Assembly: GCA_958436175.1 (NCBI GenBank)
Contig: CAUBJF010000005.1
Coordinates: 62,001 to 126,000 of the forward strand
DNA length: 64,000 bases
Reading direction: 5' to 3'
Source: an uncultured Muribaculaceae bacterium
GTDB lineage: Bacteria; Bacteroidota; Bacteroidia; Bacteroidales; Muribaculaceae
Part shown: piece by piece, positions 51,773-61,060 of the stretch
Layout of the letters: each line of letters begins with the position of its first letter
How positions within the stretch are numbered: position 1 is the stretch's first letter
Made by a program: the position numbers and the translations under genes
Notes under the pieces: generated by a model
The model's database searches: none
The model's input: only the letters and a program-made list of their open reading frames with translations
What the model was told of the DNA's origin: nothing

Positions 51773-52183
51773 ATGTCGCGAATAATCAAATACGCTGTAT
51801 ACTTAATCACAATGACAATGTGTATCTCACAAGCCTCGGGTTGCAACAACAACGACAATGTCATTTCTGTTTCGGCCCCGGAGTTCGAGAAGGAGATCAG
51901 ATCAGATTCCGTACAATTGCTTGATGTCCGCACTCCTCAGGAATATGCCGAGGGACATATCGACGGAGCTATAAACATCAACGTCCAATCCGACGATTTC
52001 CAGATGATGGCCGGGAAGAAATTATCGAAGGAATCTAAAGTTCTCGTCTACTGCCGCAGTGGTCGACGGTCTTTGGACGCTGCGGACATATTGGCAAAAA
52101 ACGGATTTCAAGTTGTAAATCTCAAGGGCGGAATCATAGAGTGGAAAGACGATGGTCTTCCCGTAACATCTTTAACTAAGTAG
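51773..52183 (+). CDS. Rhodanese-domain lipoprotein
   Basis: A 136-aa protein with a lipoprotein-type signal (ITMTMCISQASGCN, lipid Cys at about residue 24) and one rhodanese domain: VQLLDVRTPQEYAEGHIDGAININV and the active loop VYCRSGRRSLDAADIL with catalytic Cys. It would transfer sulfur in the periplasm. It is immediately followed by a YjbR gene with no gap. Confidence 0.88.
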   Translation: MSRIIKYAVYLITMTMCISQASGCNNNDNVISVSAPEFEKEIRSDSVQLLDVRTPQEYAEGHIDGAININVQSDDFQMMAGKKLSKESKVLVYCRSGRRSLDAADILAKNGFQVVNLKGGIIEWKDDGLPVTSLTK

Positions 52184-52534
52184 ATGAATATAGAAGAACT
52201 CAGGGATTTTTGCCTGGCCATGGACGGAGTGACGGAGAAGACTCCATTTGGAAAATTTGCCCGTCGTTACGACTCAGTCCTTGTATTCTATATACTCGGC
52301 CATATGTTTTGCCTCGTGGATATGGACGACTTCACATCGGTAACAGTAAAGTCAACCCCTTCAGAAGTTGAAGAACTATGGTCGAATCATTATTCGGTCA
52401 GCAAGCCCGTGAACCTCAATGAACACCACTGGATCGACCTAAGGCTCAAGGGAGACATCTCTGACCGTCAAATCTTCGCTCTTGTCTGTCGAGCCTACGA
52501 TATAGTCAAGACAAAATACACAAAGAAACGATGA
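52184..52534 (+). CDS. MmcQ/YjbR-family protein
   Basis: A 116-aa protein with the YjbR fold pattern: FCLAMDGVTEKTPFGKFARRYD, FYILGHMFCLVDMDDF, and YSVSKPVNLNEHHWIDLRLKGDISDRQIFALVCRAYDIV. Family members look like double-stranded-DNA-binding CyaY-fold proteins. It starts on the base after the rhodanese stop and is co-transcribed. Function unproven. Confidence 0.9.
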   Translation: MNIEELRDFCLAMDGVTEKTPFGKFARRYDSVLVFYILGHMFCLVDMDDFTSVTVKSTPSEVEELWSNHYSVSKPVNLNEHHWIDLRLKGDISDRQIFALVCRAYDIVKTKYTKKR

Positions 52535-52575
52535 CTCCTTCATAACAACCCCATCGATATAGCCTCATGGCTCAC

Positions 52576-53352
52576 TCATACGAACATCTGTATATACAGC
52601 ATACACATAACTCCTGCGACAAGCGCATATGTCGCATGTTTTTCGAATCCATGACTATGTGTTTCGGGGATCATCTCATCGCTGATAACATAGAGCATAG
52701 CACCCCCGGCCAGAGCCAGTAATGCTGGCAATACCGCAGATGAGATATCGCCCAGAAGGTAACCCGCGACAACACCGGCAATCTCAAGCAATGCCACAGC
52801 AAATGAGACCCCGATGACACGCCAATATCCGACACCTACCATAATCAGGGGCGTTACTACTACCATTCCTTCTGGGATATTCTGTACAGCTACGGCTATA
52901 GACATAGTGAAGGCATTCGCCATATCGCCGCCGTCAAAGACAACGCCTGTTGCAAGTCCTTCGGGAAACTTATGAATGGCAATAGCCATGACAAAAAGAA
53001 GCACACGGTTGACAGATCTGTTGGCTTTCGAATGAGGCTCCTCGTATTCTCCTGCCCTTATACCTGCTATATGATGTATATGAGGAGTGATTCTGTCAAG
53101 ACATGCTATCAGTGCTACACCAAGAATGATTCCCAAAGCCGGCTGCCACCAGCCGACCCTCCCTGCCGACTGTACGGACGGGACTATCAGGCATACCATA
53201 GCGGCCGTCAGCATCATCCCGGCACAGAACCCAAGAAATATATCGTTCCACCTGTGGGGTATCCTGCGCACCAACATACCGATAGTTGAGCCTGCCAGCG
53301 AGGACAGGCCCAAGCCCCCGGCACATACTATAAGTTGCTCAAAAACGCTCAT
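52576..53352 (-). CDS. ZIP-family metal transporter
   Basis: A 258-aa protein with about eight helices. The metal sites are AIHKFPEGLATGVVF (helix IV) and AVAVQNIPEGMVV (helix V), plus DEMIPETHSHG near the end. It imports Zn, Fe or similar divalent cations. It begins 24 bases after the PepSY gene and is probably the last gene of the haem/metal operon. Confidence 0.9.
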   Translation of the reverse strand: MSVFEQLIVCAGGLGLSSLAGSTIGMLVRRIPHRWNDIFLGFCAGMMLTAAMVCLIVPSVQSAGRVGWWQPALGIILGVALIACLDRITPHIHHIAGIRAGEYEEPHSKANRSVNRVLLFVMAIAIHKFPEGLATGVVFDGGDMANAFTMSIAVAVQNIPEGMVVVTPLIMVGVGYWRVIGVSFAVALLEIAGVVAGYLLGDISSAVLPALLALAGGAMLYVISDEMIPETHSHGFEKHATYALVAGVMCMLYIQMFV

Positions 53353-53376
53353 ACATATATAACATCCCAGTACGGA

Positions 53377-54828
53377 TTATCGTTTATTAGTCTTTCGGCC
53401 GACCATATAGCCCGATACGAGGCTCCATAGGACAAGAAGGCCCACAAGCATAATATAGAACCATGTGGCAGATTTGCCAAACCACAGCCGGCCGGTATGC
53501 ATCTCGAGGGCTACATTCCACAGCGACATAGGGAGAGCCGACAGAGAGGCCGGTTGTGCTATCTCGGAACATCCCGATTCATAATCCGCAATCACCATGG
53601 AGCCATCCGAGAGTTTTGCAAATCCGGCAACGGGCTTCCTGCCGAAGGGAGGGCCAGCTTTTGCTTCGGCCTTTTCACCTGTATAATAGTCTATTACCTC
53701 GTCGTTCGCTATATCCCAGATATATAGACCGCTGAAAGAGCCACACAGCCATCTTCCACAAGATAGAGGCTCCCAGACGTTGAGCCCCATGACACTGACA
53801 GGTACCTGTTCCTGACATTTTTCAGGACGGCTGTCAAGCGTTTTGAGACTGTAAAAGCCATCGGATGTACTTATAATCCATCCATAATTGTCATCATGAC
53901 GTATCATCCGCAACTTATCATGCCATGGATTAGGGTCGGACAGAACGGTTCCCGGAAGCGCCGGCACTTTCGAACTTGCGAGGAGGATGAGCAAAGGAGG
54001 TCTCAGGCAAAATCCCGTAAAACAGACAAGCATGGTCAGAACAAAAGTCCATACACCTATCTTGCGGTGTATCTTCACGTTAAGACGTAGCGCGGATGCT
54101 CTGATCTTGATTCCGGATTTGTTTTTTAACCGTCGGATACTTCGCGGCATCAAAAATATGACAAGACCTGTGACACATAGCAACGCAAGGATAACAGCCA
54201 TGATATCGACAAGAACGATCCCTGCCTGGCCGAATAGTTGACCGCTATGTAAAAGAAAGAAAGCCTTGAAAGCCGACGGTTTCTGCCGTCCTTCTTTCGA
54301 TTCGGCAAGTTCAAAAGCACGAAAGTCCCGGTACGGAGCTACAGCTGCATATAGCCTCGAACGGCTCATGACAATAAGAGTGTCTTCATGCAAGTAGATG
54401 TCCGTAAGTCTTTCTTCGGCATCCATCGATAGATCGAACTGCTTCCAACCGTCCTCTTCCAGGGAATATAGTGATTCAGTCGACACACATAGCAATTTAT
54501 CGTCCGGTAGCCTGACAGCACCCCTGAAGTTCCTAGCTTCGGCAACTTCCGGCAGACCTTGATTGAAATCGTCGATTCGACCATTACTGAGCAGCCATAG
54601 GCCACTGTTGCCATAGAGCACAGTCGAAGAACTGTCGAAAGCAATACTTCCTCTCAGCAGCCCACCGTTCCAGTCATGATATCGGTATTGGGGAGGAAGA
54701 ATCGTACGGCTCACGTCGATACTCCTCAGCAACTGGCGATGGTTGAGGATAATACCGGAAAGGCACAACGACAGAAGAGGCAACAAAGCCAGCAGAGACG
54801 ACCATTTATGCTGTCGCCTCCAATTCAT
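53377..54828 (-). CDS. PepSY-associated membrane protein
   Basis: A 483-aa inner-membrane protein. It starts with the PepSY-TM pattern WRRQHKWSSLLALLPLLSLCLSGIILNH, has three further membrane segments (near residues 205-230, 250-285 and 445-475) and large periplasmic regions with beta-propeller-like repeats. PepSY-TM proteins serve as reductases in siderophore and haem iron uptake; here it follows the TonB receptor in a haem operon. It overlaps the upstream membrane-protein gene by 4 bases. Confidence 0.8.
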   Translation of the reverse strand: MNWRRQHKWSSLLALLPLLSLCLSGIILNHRQLLRSIDVSRTILPPQYRYHDWNGGLLRGSIAFDSSSTVLYGNSGLWLLSNGRIDDFNQGLPEVAEARNFRGAVRLPDDKLLCVSTESLYSLEEDGWKQFDLSMDAEERLTDIYLHEDTLIVMSRSRLYAAVAPYRDFRAFELAESKEGRQKPSAFKAFFLLHSGQLFGQAGIVLVDIMAVILALLCVTGLVIFLMPRSIRRLKNKSGIKIRASALRLNVKIHRKIGVWTFVLTMLVCFTGFCLRPPLLILLASSKVPALPGTVLSDPNPWHDKLRMIRHDDNYGWIISTSDGFYSLKTLDSRPEKCQEQVPVSVMGLNVWEPLSCGRWLCGSFSGLYIWDIANDEVIDYYTGEKAEAKAGPPFGRKPVAGFAKLSDGSMVIADYESGCSEIAQPASLSALPMSLWNVALEMHTGRLWFGKSATWFYIMLVGLLVLWSLVSGYMVGRKTNKR

Positions 54829-55694
54829 TTTTTTGAGAAAGCTTTATGAAGCGTGAACGCGCCAAGACTCAGGAAAAGGATGAGAACTAACGACATCGGC
54901 AAGATGTACTCCAGGGGGCTGAGCCATATTTCTTTCATGACACCGGTATGACCCAGGACCTCGACGAAAGTCCAGAACACAATCACAGTAGCTATCGACA
55001 TCCTGATGTTCGCACCCCAGGATGGGAGTTTTAACTGTTTCTTGAAGATAAAGACTGAGCCGACAAGACACGTGGCCGCTATAATAAGCGTGACAGGATG
55101 CGTATCTCCAAGGAAATTAGTATCATAGCAGAACATAAGGAGTAGATAGCAGGCCCAAAGGATCATGTTCAGTTCCATAAATGTCACTATGGATGCATGT
55201 CGTGTCGCCGGTCGGACGACAATCATGTCACGCCGCTTGCCCATCAGGTGTCTCTGGCACCAGTTGAAAAAGTTGCAACCGCTCCGAATGCAGAACAGAT
55301 ACATGACTGCGAACATCATGAAGAGACCGAAAGTGGCAGGAAGGATGAGGTATTCAGGCTGTGTGACATTGCCCGTCGCCGGATCGACATACGGCTGCAT
55401 ACCATAACGATCGACATAGTACTGGAACAGGAACTCCACCCAGCCGGTCCAGAAGAGAAGGCCTCCGAAGAAACCGCAGAGCGTCTGTCGCAGATCACCG
55501 GCAACGAAAATCCCAGCGACAGCGAGCAACAGGCCCACAAATCCAAGCAGGAAGGCGCAAACATGAAGGGGTCCCGGAGACATGTAATGCTCCATAAGAA
55601 TCATTACGGCATGACCAAGTGGCATTGTCATAAGCACAAGCAGAAAAGAGGCAATGGATTTGCCGACATAATTTCTTGTAGCCATATCTGTCAA
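54825..55694 (-). CDS. Unknown seven-helix membrane protein of the haem operon
   Basis: A 289-aa protein with about seven hydrophobic helices. A WVEFLFQYYVDRYG motif and CNFFNWCQRHLMGKRR near the middle are distinctive, but I cannot name the family. It overlaps both neighbours by 4 bases, so it is a fixed part of this operon. By context it may help move haem or metal across the inner membrane, or hold a cofactor. Confidence 0.75.
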   Translation of the reverse strand: MTDMATRNYVGKSIASFLLVLMTMPLGHAVMILMEHYMSPGPLHVCAFLLGFVGLLLAVAGIFVAGDLRQTLCGFFGGLLFWTGWVEFLFQYYVDRYGMQPYVDPATGNVTQPEYLILPATFGLFMMFAVMYLFCIRSGCNFFNWCQRHLMGKRRDMIVVRPATRHASIVTFMELNMILWACYLLLMFCYDTNFLGDTHPVTLIIAATCLVGSVFIFKKQLKLPSWGANIRMSIATVIVFWTFVEVLGHTGVMKEIWLSPLEYILPMSLVLILFLSLGAFTLHKAFSKK

Positions 55695-57658
55695 GGTAGG
55701 TCAACTGTGATACCTGCGCTGAAATTGATGCCGTCGGTAAGCGGACAGTTGAGATAGTAATATTTTGGTTTGTAATTGAATATATTATCCAGTCCCAGGG
55801 TGAGTCGCGCACGCCCCCAGAAAAGCTGCGATAGAGAAAGCTTCCATAAGGTATAGGCTGGATAATCGACCTTTACTGTCCCTGCCGATATGTCCGAGTA
55901 ATCCCTGTACTCAATATTGCTTACGCCGGAGAGTGCACGACCGTTGACCGACAGACGCAGGGAATAATCCTTGCTGAAGGCCTTGTCCCAGTCGCAACGC
56001 GCCGTCAGCGTATGCCGACGTGCCGGGATATACTGATTATTGGCCAGGTTGCCATCCTTGTCCTTGCCGATATGCTCGTTCGTATAGGCATACGACAGGC
56101 GTGCCGACAGACCGTTGTCCCATCTGCCTTGCAGCGAGAGCTCGGCACCGGCGACAGAATACCTGGCAAGATTTATATAATCGAGATAAAGCTGTGTATC
56201 TCCTTCAGGAAGGTAATACGGAACCCCGGTAGCTATCTTATCGTGGATATTGTTATAGTAGGCACTTGCTGTGATATTGTAATGTCCGCGTGTGTATTCT
56301 GCCGACAGTGTGATATTATGGCTGTCCTCAGGTTTTAGGTCAGGATTGCCATTGACAATCCATATCCCGGCCATATCGAAGTTGTAGTATTTCTCCTTCA
56401 GAGTGGGAGCCCGGAACCCCATTCCGTAGCTGAGACGCAGAGTGACAAAACGTTGCGGCCTGTAGCGGGCAGAAACCTTCGGTGTGACACGAGAATAGTT
56501 ACCGTCCGAGAAATAATCGTAGCGGAGAGCTCCTACAAGTTCCCATTCCGGACTTATCATCCAGTCGTACTGGAGGAAAGCATCACCGGTCAGCTGTGAG
56601 CGAGTGCCAGCGGCCAGCCTGTCGTTGCTCATATAGTCGCGCATGAAGTCCGCACCGGCCGTGAAAGTACCTACGTCGCCGGTCCACCATGTATATAGTC
56701 CGCGTACACTGTTCTGCACGTTGCTGTAGCTGCGTATGTCGAGCTTGTTTATCTTATAGAATGTAGATTTATCGTATTGGTCGAAAGCATAGGAAAGTTC
56801 AAGCTTGTGATTGCTGGATAAAGACCAGTCGGCCCTCAGTCCGGCGCTGTAATCGCGGTATCTTTCAGGGGAATCGTCCGTACGGTAGAGCTGCCGGAAG
56901 AAATAACCGGCACGCGCCGACAAACTCAGCGACTCGACAGGCCTGTAGGTGAATTTGTCGCGTATGTTCCATATTTCATTGCCATAAATCGTGCTTACGA
57001 CGCGCGTCACTGGATTTGGGGCACTGTGGACATCGTAGTTGTCGATGGACGATCTCGTGGCCGAAAGCACATTTTCGACATGAGATCCTCGGTTGGTCAG
57101 CGAGAGGTTATAGCGCTGCTCATTATGACGGGCTATCCGCGCACTGAGCGATGCAGCAAATGGTCTCGTAGCCTTTTTCGTTATAATATTGATCACACCG
57201 CCTCCGGCATTACTACCGTAGAGGGCACTCGCGGCACCTTTCACTATTTCGATACGGTCGACGTTGTTCATGTCGAGGCGAGTGAAATCGATATCGTCCA
57301 TAGTCTCGCCTGCAAGGCGTTCGCCGTCAAGGAGGAAAAGCACGCTTTGGCCTGCCTGCCCACTGAAGTTGAAATGCGTCTGCTGGTTCATGGCATAAGT
57401 AAACTCGAGACCCGGAAGTTCTTGCTGCAGAAGGTCCTCGATATTTGTCGCATCGACCCTGGCGATATCTTTCGATGTTATAAGCCTTGTCTGTACAGGA
57501 GTATCCTTCAATAGTTTAGGCACACGCGTACCTGTCACCACTATCTCGTCAAGATCGTAGGACTTCAATTCCGAAGGGTCGGCACTTGTCTCGGAAAATG
57601 CGCATACCGGAGGCAGCAACATCACCATTGCAGATATTTTACGCAGTCTACGTACCAT
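55691..57658 (-). CDS. TonB-dependent haem/iron receptor (HmuR-like position)
   Basis: About 655 aa. The N-terminus has a signal (ISAMVMLLPPVCAFS) and TonB box-like YDLDEIVVTGTR, then a plug with LLQQELPGLEFTY, VLFLLDGERLAGE and VDRIEIVKGAASALYGSNAGGGVINIITKK, followed by a long barrel. No carboxypeptidase-like domain is present, unlike SusC. The start at 57658 is preferred over 57697, which lies in the HmuY gene. It follows HmuY by 2 bases, the hmuYR order. Confidence 0.88.
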   Translation of the reverse strand: MVRRLRKISAMVMLLPPVCAFSETSADPSELKSYDLDEIVVTGTRVPKLLKDTPVQTRLITSKDIARVDATNIEDLLQQELPGLEFTYAMNQQTHFNFSGQAGQSVLFLLDGERLAGETMDDIDFTRLDMNNVDRIEIVKGAASALYGSNAGGGVINIITKKATRPFAASLSARIARHNEQRYNLSLTNRGSHVENVLSATRSSIDNYDVHSAPNPVTRVVSTIYGNEIWNIRDKFTYRPVESLSLSARAGYFFRQLYRTDDSPERYRDYSAGLRADWSLSSNHKLELSYAFDQYDKSTFYKINKLDIRSYSNVQNSVRGLYTWWTGDVGTFTAGADFMRDYMSNDRLAAGTRSQLTGDAFLQYDWMISPEWELVGALRYDYFSDGNYSRVTPKVSARYRPQRFVTLRLSYGMGFRAPTLKEKYYNFDMAGIWIVNGNPDLKPEDSHNITLSAEYTRGHYNITASAYYNNIHDKIATGVPYYLPEGDTQLYLDYINLARYSVAGAELSLQGRWDNGLSARLSYAYTNEHIGKDKDGNLANNQYIPARRHTLTARCDWDKAFSKDYSLRLSVNGRALSGVSNIEYRDYSDISAGTVKVDYPAYTLWKLSLSQLFWGRARLTLGLDNIFNYKPKYYYLNCPLTDGINFSAGITVDLP

Positions 57659-57660
57659 AG

Positions 57661-58434
57661 TCAGAGGGGAAATCGATAATTGATGGTAAGACAGCATTTC
57701 ACACCCTTGGGACTCTGGTAGTTCTCGAGCTGAAGTGCAGCATACTGATTATCGGGAAGGCGCATGATGAAGACTTTGCTGTTGAGGGTGAAGCTCGGCG
57801 GAATAGGCGGTATCTTAATCGACAACCAGGACGAAAGAACTGAGTTTATCCCGATTCCCTGATTGCCTATGAGTCCCAGTAGCATCTTTTCCTGCACTGC
57901 CCATACGTCGGTCTCGTTCCAAGTATCGGATGTATATATAAGTGATTCGAGCCACTCTCTGTCGTCAGGGACATCATCGACAGAATCGTAAGCCGTAGCG
58001 GCGACTGCGCATCCGTTGGTACGCACATTGTTGCGATGGACGGCTATGGTCCACGCCTGAGGTTCCTCCTGAGGAGCTGTCGGCGTATAGCTGCGGAATT
58101 CATTCACAGAGATGCCGGCACCATATACGTCGTACCAGTATGTGTATATACCACTCTTGCCGAAAGGAGTTTCGACCGGTGTCAACGGTATCGGTTTGCT
58201 TATCCAAAGCGACGACGGGTTGAAGTCTTCGGAATCGTTCGCGGCCAGCACCTCGAAATCGATATAGTGCCACTCTGTCCAGTCTGATGCATCTATATAG
58301 AGCTGACCTTCGACGGTGTGCGTCGGCTCGGCGGGAGGGTCGTCGTAGACACCTTTCAGAATCCCGTTGCAAGAAAGGAGCATCAGGAACGACCCCGATA
58401 ACAGCAAGGCATATGTCGCTTTGAGGATACCCAT
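57661..58434 (-). CDS. HmuY-family haem-binding lipoprotein
   Basis: A 257-aa lipoprotein (signal to about residue 22, lipid Cys in LMLLSCNG). The HmuY pattern is good: WTIAVHRNNVRTNGCAVAATAYDSVDDV, then LSSWLSIKIPPIPPSFTLNSKVFIMRLPDNQYAALQLENYQSPKGV. HmuY takes haem from host proteins and hands it to HmuR. The axial His or Met ligands vary among Bacteroidales and are not assigned here. Confidence 0.85.
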   Translation of the reverse strand: MGILKATYALLLSGSFLMLLSCNGILKGVYDDPPAEPTHTVEGQLYIDASDWTEWHYIDFEVLAANDSEDFNPSSLWISKPIPLTPVETPFGKSGIYTYWYDVYGAGISVNEFRSYTPTAPQEEPQAWTIAVHRNNVRTNGCAVAATAYDSVDDVPDDREWLESLIYTSDTWNETDVWAVQEKMLLGLIGNQGIGINSVLSSWLSIKIPPIPPSFTLNSKVFIMRLPDNQYAALQLENYQSPKGVKCCLTINYRFPL

Positions 58435-58439
58435 GCGGA

Positions 58440-59027
58440 TTAGAGATCCTGTGTGAATGTTCCTACAATTTCAAACGGCATTGCACCCAGACGGAAAGTG
58501 TCGGTCACCTTTAGCCCTGCCTCCGTTTTTTCGATGAGCACATTGGTCACACTGCCATTGCCGTTGATGAACTCATATTCGTTGTCCATCGTGGTCTGGC
58601 CATTGTTGACGGCGGTGAAATGCATCTTGATTCCGTCCTGGCCGTATTCACGGTAAAATGCGTTCTTGGCCTCATCGAAAGCGATGTTGGAGATAGTATG
58701 TTCGCCAAGCGTCAGGTCGCCCATCACAGTGCCGGTGATAGTATAAGTCGGGATATGAAGATTGACCGTACCATCGGCGTTGGCTTCTACCGTATATGTC
58801 ATATTGACAGTATAGGTGAACATACCTCCTACCGACACACTGTTCGTACCGGTGTAGCTGCCGGCATAGGCAGCGGCCTCACTTTCTTCTTCGAAAGTCA
58901 TCTCCTTGACATCCGAAACATTGTAGGTCGTCGAGGTTCCATTGTTGAATGTGATGCGCAGTATCTCGGCATTGGCGGTGAAGGCAAGTATGCCTGTGGC
59001 GGCGAGAGCGAGTATAGATTTTTTCAT
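58440..59027 (-). CDS. Calycin-like secreted protein
   Basis: A 195-aa protein with a signal peptide (KKSILALAATGILAFTANA), an N-terminal ILRITFNNGTSTTYNVSDVKEMTFE block, and a calycin-like barrel (AYAGSYTGTNSV, then TYTITGTVMGDLTLGEHTISNIAF, and others). Calycin-type proteins occur in Bacteroidales HmuY loci and may bind haem or another hydrophobic ligand. It starts 1 base from the next gene upstream and ends 5 bases before HmuY. Confidence 0.8.
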   Translation of the reverse strand: MKKSILALAATGILAFTANAEILRITFNNGTSTTYNVSDVKEMTFEEESEAAAYAGSYTGTNSVSVGGMFTYTVNMTYTVEANADGTVNLHIPTYTITGTVMGDLTLGEHTISNIAFDEAKNAFYREYGQDGIKMHFTAVNNGQTTMDNEYEFINGNGSVTNVLIEKTEAGLKVTDTFRLGAMPFEIVGTFTQDL

Positions 59028-59028
59028 A

Positions 59029-59463
59029 TTATTTCTTAGTGATTTTGACTGACTTATTATTAACGACTACGATATAGATGCCCGAAGGCAGAGAAGAGAG
59101 CGACACTTCATCCTTACCGGACGTAAGGACAATGCCGTTCAGGTTGCAGACAGTTATGCCGGAGTCAGGACAGCGAAAGACACTTCCGTCATAACTATAT
59201 ATAATCTCACGCTCCTTCACATCTCTGATGGACGATGTATTCTCTATGAAAGAGAAAGATTCTACGTCGGCGCGTGCATAGCTTGCTGTAAGATTGTCCG
59301 ACTTAATGACGACATCCCCGGCTTCGAATGTCACAACCGGTTTCTTGGACAGCACGTAGGTCTCCACGTTGCCGTTTTTAAGCAACAGACGGAGCGAGTG
59401 CCCTTCGGCGTATGAAGTCAGGGCCGCGCAAATTATCAAAAGACCTGACAGTATTTTTCTCAT
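59029..59463 (-). CDS. Secreted protein with type-A sorting-domain-like tail, first gene of haem operon
   Basis: A 144-aa protein with a signal peptide (MRKILSGLLIICAALTSYA), a short domain with the same N-terminal style as the calycin protein (LRLLLKNGNVETYVLSKKPVVTFEAG) and a C-terminal VCNLNGIVLTSGK...LPSGIYIVVVNNKSVKITKK, which matches the end of Por/type IX sorting domains. Whether it is sorted that way here is unknown. Start chosen at 59463 because the signal begins there. Confidence 0.75.
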   Translation of the reverse strand: MRKILSGLLIICAALTSYAEGHSLRLLLKNGNVETYVLSKKPVVTFEAGDVVIKSDNLTASYARADVESFSFIENTSSIRDVKEREIIYSYDGSVFRCPDSGITVCNLNGIVLTSGKDEVSLSSLPSGIYIVVVNNKSVKITKK

Positions 59464-59489
59464 GCGATAATGATTTTGTTGATTTTCGT

Positions 59490-59547
59490 TTGCAAAATTA
59501 CTGATTCTAAGCTTGTCCGGCAATACTTAGATTTTGGTAATTTGCAA
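59490..59547 (-). promoter_or_regulatory. Haem operon promoter inside a long imperfect inverted repeat
   Basis: The left arm (59490-59511, TTGCAAAATTACTGATTCTA and onward) and right arm (59526-59547, CTTAGATTTTGGTAATTTGC and onward) are imperfect complements around a 14-base centre. The left arm contains the minus-strand -7 box TAATTTTG (59500-59493), 30 bases before the first gene. Confidence 0.5.
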
Positions 59548-59623
59548 TAACACGTTCGTCAAGGACCCTTCCGACCCTCCCGGGCCGGGAAAAAACACTG
59601 CAAAGGGCATGCCTCGACAGCTT

Positions 59624-60562
59624 CTACATGTTAGCTTTGAGATAATCTTCGAGAGTGAAATCCGTTTTGTAGTTAGTTCTGGAAGGATTTATGACCACAG
59701 TCTTAGTCATTCCAGTTTCGCGGCCGGCTGCCACACTACGTATGAAGTCGAGTACCAGCCCCTTGTAATCCGTCATACCATCGACAGCCACCTCGTGCCC
59801 GGCACCATTGATCCTTATGAACCGATGCGGCAGCGCAGCTTTCGACAGACAGTCGCTTATAGACTTGGAGCCATAGAGACCGAACGAACCTACTACAGCC
59901 TTTTCAAAAGGCACTACGGCATCAGCATCTCCCTGTATCAGGAGCATTGGAGCAGGCCTGCGCTGGCACTGGGGCACACCGTCCGATGCCAGCGCACCGG
60001 AGAATGATATTACACCTGCATAGTTGAAATTGGCAGGCAAGAACGGGAAAGGTACCGGCGTATCGCATATAGCGTGCTCGGCCTGCAAAGCCGTTATGGC
60101 CCCGGCACTGGATCCGGCGGCAAAGACGAGGCTCGAATCGACCCCCCAGTCACCGCTATGTGCTACCGTAAATGCGGTAGCCTTGAGAAAATCGCTCACA
60201 GCAGCGGCTATGGCATCGTTCAACGCCTCGCGGAAACCTTGCGCCGACATCATAGTCTCGGTAGACGCATCCTTGAGCATGGTGCGGTAGTCGGTCGATA
60301 CGACTGTAACACCATTGTCCGAGAGAAAGTCGAAAAAAGGAACATACCGGCTGTCGGCTCGGTTCCCATGTTTAAAACTCCCCCCGAAAGCAAAAATCAG
60401 GGCTGGAACGGGTTCGCTGCATCCTTCTGCACGGTAGACATCGAGGCGAAGGGTATCAGTGTTTTCTATATCGAAAACATAAGTGCTTGGCCGGACGGCA
60501 TTTGCCATTGCGACAGACAGTAGGGCCACTGATAAGGCAAGGATAGTCTTAAGATATTTCAT
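59624..60562 (-). CDS. Secreted esterase/alpha-beta hydrolase
   Basis: A 312-aa protein with a signal peptide (LKTILALSVALLSVAMANA). The hydrolase core has LIFAFGGSFKHGNRADS (HGG-type oxyanion region), VFAAGSSAGAITAL (GxSxG), LLIQGDADAVVPFE (acid) and INGAGHEVAVDG (His). It is like BD-FAE/lipase-type exported esterases. It ends 160 bases from the haem operon start and is read separately. Substrate unknown. Confidence 0.87.
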   Translation of the reverse strand: MKYLKTILALSVALLSVAMANAVRPSTYVFDIENTDTLRLDVYRAEGCSEPVPALIFAFGGSFKHGNRADSRYVPFFDFLSDNGVTVVSTDYRTMLKDASTETMMSAQGFREALNDAIAAAVSDFLKATAFTVAHSGDWGVDSSLVFAAGSSAGAITALQAEHAICDTPVPFPFLPANFNYAGVISFSGALASDGVPQCQRRPAPMLLIQGDADAVVPFEKAVVGSFGLYGSKSISDCLSKAALPHRFIRINGAGHEVAVDGMTDYKGLVLDFIRSVAAGRETGMTKTVVINPSRTNYKTDFTLEDYLKANM

Positions 60563-60668
60563 GCGACGGTATCTTTGGTGTATACATATATTAATCAGGG
60601 CAGATACAAAAGGTTTAACGGCGAAATGTTAAAAAATCGCTCTATAGCATAATTTTTATCATCCAAAA

Positions 60669-60700
60669 TTTGCTCAGTAGAAAAATAGCTCTTACCTTTG
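60669..60700 (+). promoter_or_regulatory. Promoter of the acidic lipoprotein gene
   Basis: TTTG (60669-60672), 20 bases, TACCTTTG (60693-60700): a consensus Bacteroidota promoter, 49 bases upstream of the ATG. Confidence 0.75.
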
Positions 60701-60749
60701 CATCGTTTTTGAAGCAAACAATTGTTTTATTACTAAATCAAAACGCACA

Positions 60750-60953
60750 ATGAAAAAGTTAGTATTGATGCTCGCTGTTGTTTTCAGCATGTCTTTCTTC
60801 GCTTGTGGTAACAAGGAACAGGCTGCTGAAGAAGCTACTGTAGAAGAAGCTCCCGTAGAAGAAGTCGCAGCTGCTGTTGAAGAAGTTGTTGACACTACCG
60901 CTGCTGACACTGCTGTTGTAGCAGAAGTTGTTGAAGCTGCCGCTAACAACTAA
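60750..60953 (+). CDS. Small acidic Ala/Glu/Val-rich lipoprotein
   Basis: A 67-aa lipoprotein: signal MKKLVLMLAVVFSMSFFACG (lipid Cys at residue 19), then an Ala-Glu-Val-Pro low-complexity tail with two DT pairs. It has a consensus promoter and a strong terminator, so it is probably highly expressed as a single gene. It resembles other abundant tail-only lipoproteins; no enzymatic domain can be present. Confidence 0.8.
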   Translation: MKKLVLMLAVVFSMSFFACGNKEQAAEEATVEEAPVEEVAAAVEEVVDTTAADTAVVAEVVEAAANN

Positions 60954-61005
60954 TCCTTCTCCAGTAGGGGGTCTCCGGACCCTTATTCCAGAAGAAAAGC
61001 TAAAA

Positions 61006-61045
61006 GAGGTCGTTCGCCATTGCGAATGACCCCTTTCGTTTTTAT
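61006..61045 (+). terminator. Rho-independent terminator of the lipoprotein gene
   Basis: GGTCGTTCGC (61008-61017) pairs with GCGAATGACC (61022-61031), one G-T pair, followed by a T-rich tract. Confidence 0.8.
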
Positions 61046-61060
61046 AACTTCCGAAGACAG

